The position numbers and the translations under genes are program-made. Shown piece after piece: positions 1 to 8,199 of a stretch of DNA of 64,000 nt. Origin of the DNA: Clostridiaceae bacterium M8S5 (GTDB lineage Bacteria > Bacillota > Clostridia > Tissierellales > MCWD3). Position 1 is the stretch's first letter; every line of letters starts with the position of its first letter. The DNA lies in NCBI GenBank assembly GCA_029227815.1, contig CP118523.1, positions 2,108,001-2,172,000 of the forward strand, read 5' to 3'. The notes under the pieces were generated by a model. The model was not told the DNA's origin and searched no databases. It saw only the letters and a list, made by a program, of their open reading frames with translations.

Positions 1-807
1 ACCTATCACTGCTCCTGTTGTTATGCCTACTGCTAAAACTATCATTACATTAAGCCCTAATAATGCACAAACTATTATTGATAAGTACGGTAATACTTTT
101 AGTATTGAATACTCTCCAACTTCTAATGTAGCGCTACCTATTGGAATACAAGCTAATATTATCAATGTTACTATAACTGCTGGTAATACAATCAATGAAT
201 TCATTTTAAACTTGTCTTTAAGCTCAATCCCTTGAGTCCTTGTAGCTGCTATAGTTGTATCAGATACAAATGATAAGTTGTCTCCAAACATTGCTCCACC
301 AACAACGGTACCAACTATTAATGGAAGCGATATCCCTGTTTGTTGTGACATTCCTATTGCTATTGGAGTAAGTGCTGTCACTGTCCCCATCGAAGTCCCC
401 ATTGCAAACGATATCACACATCCTATTAAAAATGTACCCGGAAGTATTGCTTTTGTAGGTAATATGCTCAATCCTAAGTTAACTGTTGATTCAACCGCTC
501 CCATAGCGTTAGCAACTGAGTAAAAAGCTCCTGCTAATATAAATATTATAACCATTAGGATAATTGTGGATTCTCCACCACCACGTGAAAAAATTTCAAC
601 TTTTTCATCTATTGATAGTTTTTCTCCTTTTCTATTTAAACAAAGTGAGTAAGCTAATACAATGATAAATGCAACTAGCACAGGCATATTTGTAAATTTC
701 TTAGTGACAATCCCTGTAGTTATAAATATAACTAAGAACACTAGTAATGGTGTTAACCCTAGAAAACTATTATATTTACTATCCTGCTTTTTATTTTCAT
801 TATTCAT
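1..807 (-). CDS. NhaC-family Na+/H+ antiporter-type permease (partial)
   Basis: The N-terminal 269 codons of an integral membrane transporter; the rest lies beyond the left edge. The start ATG at 807 has GGAGGG seven bases upstream. A hydrophilic N-terminus of about 20 residues is followed by several hydrophobic helices, with the family-type stretches FAMGTSMGTVTALTPIAIG and GDNLSFVSDTTIAATRTQG. These place it in the NhaC superfamily, as is the lysine-riboswitch-controlled transporter at 13727. NhaC relatives also carry amino acids, and its position after a methylthioribose-type salvage operon makes a salvage substrate or methionine possible, but the substrate is inference. A terminator after the kinase suggests it has its own promoter. 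Confidence 0.85.
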   Translation of the reverse strand, partial: MNNENKKQDSKYNSFLGLTPLLVFLVIFITTGIVTKKFTNMPVLVAFIIVLAYSLCLNRKGEKLSIDEKVEIFSRGGGESTIILMVIIFILAGAFYSVANAMGAVESTVNLGLSILPTKAILPGTFLIGCVISFAMGTSMGTVTALTPIAIGMSQQTGISLPLIVGTVVGGAMFGDNLSFVSDTTIAATRTQGIELKDKFKMNSLIVLPAVIVTLIILACIPIGSATLEVGEYSILKVLPYLSIIVCALLGLNVMIVLAVGITTGAVIG

Positions 808-845
808 ATGTTGTCCCTCCTAAATTAGGTCTTATAAGTTTCTTG

Positions 846-898
846 GATAGGTACATCCCTATCACTACAATGCATAACGTATCATTAATCCATTAATG
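846..898. promoter_or_regulatory. Two short inverted repeats upstream of the NhaC-type gene
   Basis: Two inverted repeats lie in the 250-base gap before the permease gene: GATAGG/CCTATC (846-851 and 858-863) and CATTAAT-CC-ATTAATG (883-898). They could be an operator or a 5' UTR hairpin. I see no SAM-I, T-box or other known riboswitch core here. Confidence 0.3.
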
Positions 899-1030
899 TT
901 AATTATTTTTTAAAGCTTTATCGTACAATAACTTATCACTACGACAAAGTAATAAAGTTTTAACATTAGATGTTCGTAGATATTCTCGTTGCTTATCATA
1001 GTACTTTTTAGCCCTCACCCCCTTTACTAC

Positions 1031-1062
1031 AAACTAAAGCATCTTATAAATATCAGCTTTAG
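1031..1062 (-). terminator. Candidate terminator of the kinase-isomerase-aldolase operon
   Basis: On the minus strand CTAAAGC and GCTTTAG form a 7-bp stem, overlapping the kinase stop codon and followed by a short T-rich stretch. It is weak but well placed to end the salvage operon. Confidence 0.5.
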
Positions 1063-2285
1063 TTAACGAATTTTTTTAATGTTTGTACATATTGCATTCC
1101 TGTTTTATATTGGTCTCTGTTCAAAATAAACTCTTTGCCTACACGTATAAGTATTTTTTCTACTTCGGCTCTTTTGTGCTCATCTTGTATACTTGTTATA
1201 TCTTCTACTTTGGCTATTCCAACTATACGCCTAATAATTTCAAGTCCTGCAGTACCAGCTGTATCACTTAAAATACTATCTAGATAATACTCGTCGAATC
1301 CATCTGTCTTAGCTAGTAAATCTGTTACTTCTGTTTTATATTTTTTGTTGAATTTTTCTTTAAAAATATCAATAATATCTGTCACACATTGCTCTAGCCA
1401 AGATAGGAAATCATATTTCTCTTTTGAATCTTCAATTGTAGCATATCCATGCCCCCAAGCTAATAATAGATTGGCCACGATATTTCCAACGTCATATCCT
1501 ATTGGGCCAAAGAAAGCAAACTCTGGATCTATTACCTTTATTTCTTTTTCGTCTATAAATATTGATCCTGAATGTAGATCTCCATGTATTAACGCTTGAG
1601 TATTGTTCATAAAATTGAACTTCAATTTACCAATTTCTAATCTGAGTTTCTTATCTTTATATATATTATCTTGTACAAATTTACTCATTGCAGGTATCAC
1701 AGTGTTTTCTCCTAAAAAATTGCCGGCTGGTTCTGTAAATACTAATTGCTCACTTATGTCACATAATTCAATATTAGTGAACTGTTTAACCATCTCTTTT
1801 TTCTTTTTGTGATCCATAACTATATCTGTTGTTGGTAACAAAGTATTTACCATGAATGTTGTAATGTTTTGCGCAAAATGTTTATAAATGTTATTTTCTA
1901 AAAGTGCTTTACGCATTATTTTGTAGTCTGATAAATCTTCCATCGCATAACAATTCATTATTTCATCATACATGTAAATCACTGGAACGTATCCACTACA
2001 TAATTCACCTTGCATTTGTAATATTTTACATTCAGATATATTTCTATCTATATTCAATTTTCTTCCTGATTTAGCTCTAGTATCTTCACCTGAATGTTTT
2101 AATATTAGAGATTTACCAGTATTTTTGTCTACTATTTTAAATACATAATTAAGGTTTCCATCCCCTATTTCTTTACACTGAAGATTAGATGTATCTTCAA
2201 AAAAGTTCAACTTCTTTTTTACGTATTCTACTGCATCCTCTTCCTGCATTAAAAAATATTCATCAAAACGATTTTTATCTGTCAT
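1059..2285 (-). CDS. mtnK: Methylthioribose kinase (MtnK family)
   Basis: 408 residues, the normal length for MtnK, which phosphorylates 5-methylthioribose at O-1 in the cytoplasm. The protein has a protein-kinase-like fold: GDGNLNYVF near residues 42-50 as the nucleotide loop, the catalytic HGDLHSGS motif and DPEFAFFGPIGYD as the metal-binding segment. The ATG at 2285 follows TGGAGG. It is the last gene of the operon deoR - Fe-ADH - aldolase - isomerase - kinase, 14 bases after the isomerase. In this setting it could also act on 5-deoxyribose, since kinases of the two salvage routes are related. Family assignment is firm; the in vivo substrate is not. Confidence 0.9.
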   Translation of the reverse strand: MTDKNRFDEYFLMQEEDAVEYVKKKLNFFEDTSNLQCKEIGDGNLNYVFKIVDKNTGKSLILKHSGEDTRAKSGRKLNIDRNISECKILQMQGELCSGYVPVIYMYDEIMNCYAMEDLSDYKIMRKALLENNIYKHFAQNITTFMVNTLLPTTDIVMDHKKKKEMVKQFTNIELCDISEQLVFTEPAGNFLGENTVIPAMSKFVQDNIYKDKKLRLEIGKLKFNFMNNTQALIHGDLHSGSIFIDEKEIKVIDPEFAFFGPIGYDVGNIVANLLLAWGHGYATIEDSKEKYDFLSWLEQCVTDIIDIFKEKFNKKYKTEVTDLLAKTDGFDEYYLDSILSDTAGTAGLEIIRRIVGIAKVEDITSIQDEHKRAEVEKILIRVGKEFILNRDQYKTGMQYVQTLKKFVN

Positions 2286-2299
2286 AATTTTACCTCCAT

Positions 2300-3334
2300 T
2301 TATTCATTGTAATATTCACTTAAATTGTATGGAGAATAAATCCCTTTATCAGTTACTATTCCTGATATCAACTTAGGTGGAGTTATATCAAATGATGGGT
2401 AAAAACCTTTAACACCTTCCATCGTTGTTTTTATTCCCATTGCTTGTAGCACAAATTCAGAATCTCTTTCTTCAATCTTTACAGAACTAATATCTTTATG
2501 CTTTAGATTAGGTATACCTGTCGCATAATATGGTATTCCCCAATAATGTGCTGCTAAAGCCATTTGAAAAGTACCCACTTTATTAACTACATGCCCATCC
2601 ATAGTTATAGCATCTACAGCAGAAGTAAATACATCTACATTTTTGATTTTCATAACATACCCCGGCATATTATCTGTTATTACTGTGACATCTATTCCCA
2701 TATCTCTTATAACGCTTGCTGTTAATCTTGCACCCTGAAAATAAGGTCTAGTTTCCGCACAAAATACTTTTATATTATTGTTATTTTCAACACATAGCTT
2801 CATAAGCATACCAACTACTGTTTCACCAAAACATTGTGTCATGATTGTCCCGTTTTTAGGTATTTTTTCATATAGGTACTTTGCCACTTTTTCATATCTA
2901 AGGTATTTTTTATTGGCTTCATCTACTGCAACTTCCATTACTTTTTCTATTGCATTATCTCTATCATTTACAACCTCCAGAGCTTTCTCGTGACATGCTT
3001 TAACAGCTTTTAGCATATTGGCTACAGTAGTTGGACGACTATGACAAAGAGTATGAGTTGCATCATTTATATATTCAATATACTCATTATCTGATAAGTT
3101 TTTTGCTTCGTTTACAGCTAGAACCATTCCCATATTAACTGCTATATATGGCCCACCACTTTGAGTTACCATATCTTTTAAAGCTTTTGATACTTCTTTG
3201 TGAGTTTTACATTCTACAAATTTAGTTTCTACTGGATAGATTCTTCTATCTAAAATACGAACTATCCCATCTTCGTACCAAGCAACATTTTCATACCTAA
3301 GTAAAAAAGCTAAACCTTTATCTGCTCTAAACAT
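2300..3334 (-). CDS. mtnA: MtnA-type aldose-1-phosphate isomerase (methylthioribose-1-P / deoxyribose-1-P)
   Basis: 344 residues of the eIF2B-like isomerase family that converts 5-methylthioribose 1-phosphate to 5-methylthioribulose 1-phosphate. Visible family features are MTQCFGETVVG, carrying the catalytic-type Cys, the ETRPYFQGARLTA signature, and SAVDAITMDGHVVNKVGT with the catalytic-type Asp. The sequence departs from canonical MtnA at several motif positions (TQCFG instead of THCNAG, AVDAI instead of GADRI), which fits a paralogue such as the 5-deoxyribose-1-phosphate isomerase DrdI. Start ATG at 3334 follows AAGAGGTG. It sits between the kinase and the aldolase and supplies the ketose phosphate for the latter. 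Confidence 0.85.
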   Translation of the reverse strand: MFRADKGLAFLLRYENVAWYEDGIVRILDRRIYPVETKFVECKTHKEVSKALKDMVTQSGGPYIAVNMGMVLAVNEAKNLSDNEYIEYINDATHTLCHSRPTTVANMLKAVKACHEKALEVVNDRDNAIEKVMEVAVDEANKKYLRYEKVAKYLYEKIPKNGTIMTQCFGETVVGMLMKLCVENNNNIKVFCAETRPYFQGARLTASVIRDMGIDVTVITDNMPGYVMKIKNVDVFTSAVDAITMDGHVVNKVGTFQMALAAHYWGIPYYATGIPNLKHKDISSVKIEERDSEFVLQAMGIKTTMEGVKGFYPSFDITPPKLISGIVTDKGIYSPYNLSEYYNE

Positions 3335-3347
3335 ATATACACCTCTT

Positions 3348-3971
3348 TTAAGAATTTTTCATCATATTTATTTCTTTATCAGAAAGAACTTTTACATTCC
3401 CTGCATTCTTAGCTATATGATATATCTTAGCTGCATCTTCTAAATAAATTGAAGAAGTAAAAGCTTTGTCAACTGTTTCACCTATTGCTAATGTTCCATG
3501 ATTACTTAATAAACAAGCTTTTCTATCTTTAAGTACTTTCAACGCTTCTGTTCCTATGCTTTCTGAGCCAGGCATACCAAACTTAGCTACTGGTACATCT
3601 CCTCCGATAAACGGTACCATTTCTATAAGTATAACTGGTATAGTTTCTTGGCATACAGCAAAACCTGTTGCATACGGTGAATGTGTATGGAGTACACACT
3701 TTATATCTTTTCTGTCTTTAAATATCTTTGCATGCATTTTCCATTCTGAAGAAGGTTTGTTATACCCATCTAATATAGTCCCATCAAGTTTTAATACTAC
3801 TAAATCCTCTATAGTCATTGTATCGTAAGGTATACTTGAAGGTGTAATAATCATAACTTCATTATTTTTATCATAAATGCTAACATTCCCACTTGTTCCA
3901 GCAACTAGTCCTAATTTGTATGAATCCTTTGCTGCTTTTAGTACTTCTTTCTTTAACTCGTTTAATTTCAT
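3348..3971 (-). CDS. Class II aldolase (fuculose-1-phosphate aldolase type)
   Basis: 207 residues, matching the FucA/AraD zinc aldolase family. SSEWKMH holds the catalytic Glu, HTHSPYATGFAV the first zinc His pair and SNHGTLAIG the third zinc-type His. GTSGNVS near residue 26 is the phosphate-binding loop. Coupled to an MtnK-type kinase and MtnA-type isomerase, the expected reaction is cleavage of 5-methylthioribulose 1-phosphate (or 5-deoxyribulose 1-phosphate) to dihydroxyacetone phosphate and an aldehyde, as for Ald2 or DrdA. Start ATG at 3971 follows AGGAGTG. Plain fuculose use is less likely because no fucose isomerase or fuculokinase lies beside it. Confidence 0.85.
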   Translation of the reverse strand: MKLNELKKEVLKAAKDSYKLGLVAGTSGNVSIYDKNNEVMIITPSSIPYDTMTIEDLVVLKLDGTILDGYNKPSSEWKMHAKIFKDRKDIKCVLHTHSPYATGFAVCQETIPVILIEMVPFIGGDVPVAKFGMPGSESIGTEALKVLKDRKACLLSNHGTLAIGETVDKAFTSSIYLEDAAKIYHIAKNAGNVKVLSDKEINMMKNS

Positions 3972-4002
3972 TAATATACACTCCTATTATTATGTCTTGT
4001 TA

Positions 4003-5166
4003 TTATATAGCTAGTTTTAAAATTTCGATTATATCATCTTTGTTTAGTTTTTTGAATCTTCCCAATGTCTGTGATCCGTTTAGTGCTTTTTGTGCCATTT
4101 CTTCAAACTTATCTATAGGTACTCCTGCCTCTGACAATTTGATCTTTAGTCCCAATGATATTAAGAATTCTTCAAATTTCTTTATACCTTCTTGTACTAT
4201 ATAGTTTTTATCTAATTCTTTGTCAACTCCAAATACTCTAATAGATAATTGCATGAATCTATCTATATTTTGGTTTTGAACATATTTCATCCATGCTGGA
4301 AAAACTATAGCCATTCCCGCTCCATGTGTAATATCATAAAGCGCACTTATTTCATGCTCTATTCTATGAGATGCCCAATCAGATGTCCTACCAGCATCTA
4401 ACATTCCGTTATGAGCAACTGTTGCTAACCACATTATTTCAGCACAATAGTCATAATTTTTAGGATCTTTTTTAAGTAATGGTCCAACTTCTAAAACAGC
4501 TTTCATAGCTCCTTCTAATAGGTAATCACTCAGTATTGAATTCTCAGTAGTTGTAAAATACCTTTCCAACAAATGAGATAGTATATCAGCTATACCACAA
4601 GACATCAAATAATCTGGTATTGTATAACACATCTCAGGGTTTAAGACAGAGAATTCTGGTACTATTAAATCTATATCAATACCACATTTTAGATTTTCTT
4701 CTTCGTTTGTTATAATACTACTTTCAGACATTTCTGAACCTGATCCTGGTATCGTTAGTACTGTTCCTACTTTTAATGCAGACTGTGGAGTTGCTTTACC
4801 ATTATAAAAGTCCCAAACATCACCGTCATACATAGCACCTAATGCTATTGCTTTAGCCGAATCTATTGCACTTCCACCACCTACTGCTAATACAAAATCT
4901 ATATTTTCTTTCTTGCAAATCTCTACACCTTTTCTTACTAATGATAGTCTTGGATTTGGTACAACACCATTTAAAATAACATAATCTATGTTGCTTTCCT
5001 GTAACGAATCAATAATTCTGTCTAATATTCCCAATTCCTTGAGATATTCACCACCATAGTGCAGTAATATTTTTTTGCTATATTTCAAAACGTGTTTACC
5101 AACTGATTTTTCCATATCTTTACCAAAAATAATCCTTGTAGTACTTTTAAAATTAAAATTATCCAT
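4003..5166 (-). CDS. Iron-type (group III) alcohol dehydrogenase
   Basis: 387 residues of the Fe-ADH/butanol dehydrogenase family. GGGSAIDSAKAIA near residue 95 is the NAD(P)-binding and signature region. Metal ligands are visible as GIADILSHLLE (Asp, His), the HRIEHE segment and DITHGAGMA. The ATG at 5166 has AAGGAG upstream and lies 7 bases from the DeoR stop, so the two are co-transcribed. In this operon it would reduce the aldehyde released by the aldolase (methylthioacetaldehyde or acetaldehyde) to the alcohol and regenerate NAD(P)+. That role is inference from gene order; the family is clear. Confidence 0.88.
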   Translation of the reverse strand: MDNFNFKSTTRIIFGKDMEKSVGKHVLKYSKKILLHYGGEYLKELGILDRIIDSLQESNIDYVILNGVVPNPRLSLVRKGVEICKKENIDFVLAVGGGSAIDSAKAIALGAMYDGDVWDFYNGKATPQSALKVGTVLTIPGSGSEMSESSIITNEEENLKCGIDIDLIVPEFSVLNPEMCYTIPDYLMSCGIADILSHLLERYFTTTENSILSDYLLEGAMKAVLEVGPLLKKDPKNYDYCAEIMWLATVAHNGMLDAGRTSDWASHRIEHEISALYDITHGAGMAIVFPAWMKYVQNQNIDRFMQLSIRVFGVDKELDKNYIVQEGIKKFEEFLISLGLKIKLSEAGVPIDKFEEMAQKALNGSQTLGRFKKLNKDDIIEILKLAI

Positions 5167-5173
5167 ATTATAA

Positions 5174-5947
5174 CTACTCCTTCCCTACAACTATGACATC
5201 AACATCTTTTTCATTTAGCACTTTTGTATATTTTTTTGGTATGTCTCTGTCTGTTATTATGACATCAATATCACCCAAATCACATATTTTATTTGCAGCA
5301 GGTGAATCAAACTTTGTATAATCTACTATTAGATATTTTTTCATTGATCTTTTGAACATATTTTTTCTAACTCTCGCCCCTAATTCATGATTATCAGTTA
5401 CTCCAAATTCTGCATTTATTGAAGAGCAACTCACAAAAGCTTTATGGGCGGATACGTTTTCAAGAGCATCTGTCGTCATATATCCTACAAACGAACTTGT
5501 ACTTTTTCTTAAAGTTCCTCCTAGACAAATAACTTTTACACTTTTATTGTTTTCAAACTCATTTGTTATTTTTAATGAATTAGTAATAACCTTCAATCTT
5601 TTATTAGTGCCATTTAAGTTTTTGGCTATATATAATGCGGTTGTACTACTATCAAGCATTATACAATCTCCATCTTCTATTAAATCTATACACGCACTTC
5701 CAATTGATTGTTTTTCTTCAATGTATATAGTCTCTCTTATCTTTATTGGTACTTCTGTATCAGATGTTTGCGGTAAATACGCTCCGCCACGCACTCTTTT
5801 TAATTTCTTTTCTTTTTCTAGTTTTTCAAGATCTCTTCTTATAGTTTCTTCTGATACTTTTAGTAATTCACTCAAATTACTTATTATAACACTTCCATTT
5901 TCTATAAGTAATTCTTCTATTTTTTTTAATCTATCAACTGCTAACAC
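5174..5947 (-). CDS. DeoR-family transcriptional regulator of the salvage operon
   Basis: 257 residues with an N-terminal winged helix-turn-helix (LSELLKVSEETIRRDLEKLE, residues about 23-42) followed by KRVRGGAYL, the DeoR-family hallmark, and a C-terminal DeoRC sugar-phosphate sensor (DSSTTALYIAKNL, VITNSLKI, CLGGTLRKSTSSFVG). The start is GTG at 5947 after AAGGGGTGG. It is the first gene of the operon it presumably represses, with a phosphorylated sugar intermediate as likely inducer. A candidate operator lies just upstream at 5962-5997. Confidence 0.9.
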   Translation of the reverse strand: MLAVDRLKKIEELLIENGSVIISNLSELLKVSEETIRRDLEKLEKEKKLKRVRGGAYLPQTSDTEVPIKIRETIYIEEKQSIGSACIDLIEDGDCIMLDSSTTALYIAKNLNGTNKRLKVITNSLKITNEFENNKSVKVICLGGTLRKSTSSFVGYMTTDALENVSAHKAFVSCSSINAEFGVTDNHELGARVRKNMFKRSMKKYLIVDYTKFDSPAANKICDLGDIDVIITDRDIPKKYTKVLNEKDVDVIVVGKE

Positions 5948-5961
5948 CTTACCACCCCTTG

Positions 5962-5997
5962 TTTGTTTTATACTGAGTACTTATATTATAAAACAAA
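5962..5997. promoter_or_regulatory. Inverted repeat, candidate DeoR operator
   Basis: Perfect 11-bp inverted repeat TTTGTTTTATA / TATAAAACAAA (5962-5972 and 5987-5997) with a 14-base spacer, 15 bases upstream of the deoR start. The minus strand has TATAAT- and TATAAA-like -10 candidates inside it, so binding would block transcription of the whole salvage operon. Confidence 0.55.
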
Positions 5998-6163
5998 TAT
6001 TATTACAATGCCTTATCTTTATATCGTCTTTTGTATTACTCGTTAGCAAAATATTATCACATTTAACCACATTAGTCAACGTTAACTCAAAATGTTTTCA
6101 CATTTTCCAACATATATCCACGAATTTTAATTAATATAATCTCATTTTCAGTCATTTCCACAC

Positions 6164-6198
6164 AAAAAAAAAGACTACCTCACATCTGATAATCTCTT
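6164..6198 (-). terminator. Terminator of the PAS/sigma-54 activator gene
   Basis: On the minus strand AAGAGATTATC pairs with GGTAGTCTTTT (wobbles included) around an 8-base loop, running into a long T stretch (6164-6172 read in reverse). It lies 43 bases past the stop codon. Confidence 0.7.
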
Positions 6199-6240
6199 CT
6201 TACTAATAATCTGATTTAATAAAATTACACTTATTATGAA

Positions 6241-7935
6241 TTAATTTAGCCCATATTCATCTATTTTTTTATATAGACTCACTCTACTTATTCCCAAAAG
6301 CTTTGACGCTTTATTTTTATTCCCTTCTGTTTTAGCAAGTATTTCTTTTATTACTTCTTTTTCTACCTCTGCTATTATTTTTTTAAGGTTTTTATCTTTT
6401 ATTGTTGATAAGTTAAACTTTTTCTTCGTAATCCTTTCTGGCAAGTGTGTTGGCTTTATAATCAAATCTACACCTAATAAGTTTATTGCCCTTTCTATAA
6501 TATTTTCTAGTTCTCTAACATTCCCTGGCCATGAATAGTCTTTAAGATAATTAATCGCTTCTTTTGATATCCCTTCTACATATATGCCTAATCTTTGTGC
6601 AATTTTAATCGTTAATTTATTTGCTAGCATTTCTATGTCTTCTTTTCTTTCCCTTAAGGCTGGTAGTTTTATTGACATGACGTTTAATCTATAAAACAAA
6701 TCCTCTCTAAAAGCTTTATTATTCATTTCTTTTTCAAGGTCTTTGTTTGTAGCTGCTATAACTCTTACATCTATTTCTTTTTCATCATTTGAACCTAACT
6801 TGACTATCTGCTTTTCTTGAAGTACTCTAAGTAACTTTACTTGCATATTAAGTGGCATATCACCAATTTCATCTAATAATATAGTTCCTCCGTCAGCAAG
6901 TTCAAATCTACCCATTTTACCACCTTTTTTTGCTCCTGTAAAAGCACCCTCTTCATAACCAAATAACTCTGACTCTAAAAGCTCAGCTGGGATTGCTCCA
7001 CAATTTATCTTTATAAAAGGACCATATCTTCTATTACTTGCATTGTGAATTGCATGCGCAAAGAGTTCCTTTCCTGTTCCACTTTCTCCCAAAATCAAAA
7101 CACTTGAATCTGTATTTGCTACTCTCTTAGCAAGGTTTATGACATACTTCATACTTTCACTGTTTTCACAAATTTGTTCAAAAGAATATTTTGCTTTCTG
7201 GTTTTTATTTAATTTGTTCTTATAGTATTCAAGCTCTTTTTGGAGATTACTTATTTTTTTATTTAGAAACAGTAAGTCTGCTAAATCTTTAAACATCACT
7301 TTTCCAACTGCACCTATTATTTCATTGCCTTTTTTTAAAGGTATTCTCATTGAAATCATCTTATGACCTTTAACTTGTTGTACCTCTCCTACTTCCTTTT
7401 CACCTGTCATCAATACGATATGCAATCTTGTATTTTCTATTACATCAGATATATGTTTACCTTCAGGTTTGTCTATATTTAGAAACTTTTTGTATGCTTT
7501 GCTCATCATTGTTATATTACCTTTTTCATCTACTACTACTACTCTTTCATCAAATGCATTCATAACAGTTTGTAGCATTTCTAAGTTAGCAATTTCTTTG
7601 TTTAGCTCATAAATTTCAGTAATATCATTAAATAAAGAAAAAGCTCCACTGATGTTATTATTTGAATCAAATATAGGTACACTATCTACTAAGTATCTAC
7701 GATTATCAATACATAACTCTTGTTTGAATAACGGCTTTTTCTTTTTGATAATCATAGGCAGATTACTATTAGGTAATACTGATAGTATATTTTTACCTAT
7801 AACATTATCTTTATCTATATTAAGTAGCTTATTGAATTCCTTATTAGCTATTACAATTTTTCCTTCAGTATTTATTTGTATTAAGGCTTCTTTTATATGT
7901 TGTAATATATATCTACAACTACTGTCTTTTAACAT
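6241..7935 (-). CDS. PAS-domain sigma-54-dependent enhancer-binding activator
   Basis: 564 residues. Two PAS-like sensor regions (about 8-112 and 118-215), a linker that looks coiled-coil, a AAA+ domain with Walker A GESGTGKE, the sigma-54 contact loop GAFTGA and Walker B GGTILLDEIGD, then a C-terminal Fis-type helix-turn-helix (NKASKLLGISRVSLYKKI). There is no receiver domain, so it senses a small ligand or redox cue through PAS rather than phosphorylation. Start ATG at 7935 follows GAGGTG. It lies directly downstream of etfA, and the crt operon has a -24/-12 promoter, so it most likely activates butyryl-CoA synthesis genes; this link is inferred from position. Confidence 0.93.
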   Translation of the reverse strand: MLKDSSCRYILQHIKEALIQINTEGKIVIANKEFNKLLNIDKDNVIGKNILSVLPNSNLPMIIKKKKPLFKQELCIDNRRYLVDSVPIFDSNNNISGAFSLFNDITEIYELNKEIANLEMLQTVMNAFDERVVVVDEKGNITMMSKAYKKFLNIDKPEGKHISDVIENTRLHIVLMTGEKEVGEVQQVKGHKMISMRIPLKKGNEIIGAVGKVMFKDLADLLFLNKKISNLQKELEYYKNKLNKNQKAKYSFEQICENSESMKYVINLAKRVANTDSSVLILGESGTGKELFAHAIHNASNRRYGPFIKINCGAIPAELLESELFGYEEGAFTGAKKGGKMGRFELADGGTILLDEIGDMPLNMQVKLLRVLQEKQIVKLGSNDEKEIDVRVIAATNKDLEKEMNNKAFREDLFYRLNVMSIKLPALRERKEDIEMLANKLTIKIAQRLGIYVEGISKEAINYLKDYSWPGNVRELENIIERAINLLGVDLIIKPTHLPERITKKKFNLSTIKDKNLKKIIAEVEKEVIKEILAKTEGNKNKASKLLGISRVSLYKKIDEYGLN

Positions 7936-8020
7936 TCTGCTTCACCTCGACTTATTTAATCATACAGCACATATAATCTGCCACAAAGCATATCACGTCT
8001 TGTGTTTAGAAAAACTCTCA

Positions 8021-8042
8021 GGGGTGTCTTATAAGACACCCC
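8021..8042. repeat. 22-bp perfect palindrome (terminator or operator)
   Basis: GGGGTGTCTTA followed immediately by its exact reverse complement TAAGACACCCC. It lies 158 bases past the etfA stop and 86 bases before the activator start. On the minus strand the hairpin is followed within about 6 bases by TTTTT, so it may end the crt-etfA transcript. It may equally be a dimer-binding site for the adjacent activator. Confidence 0.6.
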
Positions 8043-8199
8043 CTCTGCTATGTTAATTATATCACATATTCAATATATAACAATGCTATTTTTTAGAGTA
8101 TTTTTCTATCTAATAATTATTTAGTGAACAAAAAGCCTTAATATAATGTTAATTTTATAACAATTTCTAATATAAAAAATAATCTATATATTTATAAAT

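Noticed and set aside
807..1058. SAM or other riboswitch ahead of the NhaC-type gene, suspected because of the methylthioribose genes nearby
   Set aside because: None of the conserved SAM-I, SAM-II or T-box core sequences could be found; only short inverted repeats are present.
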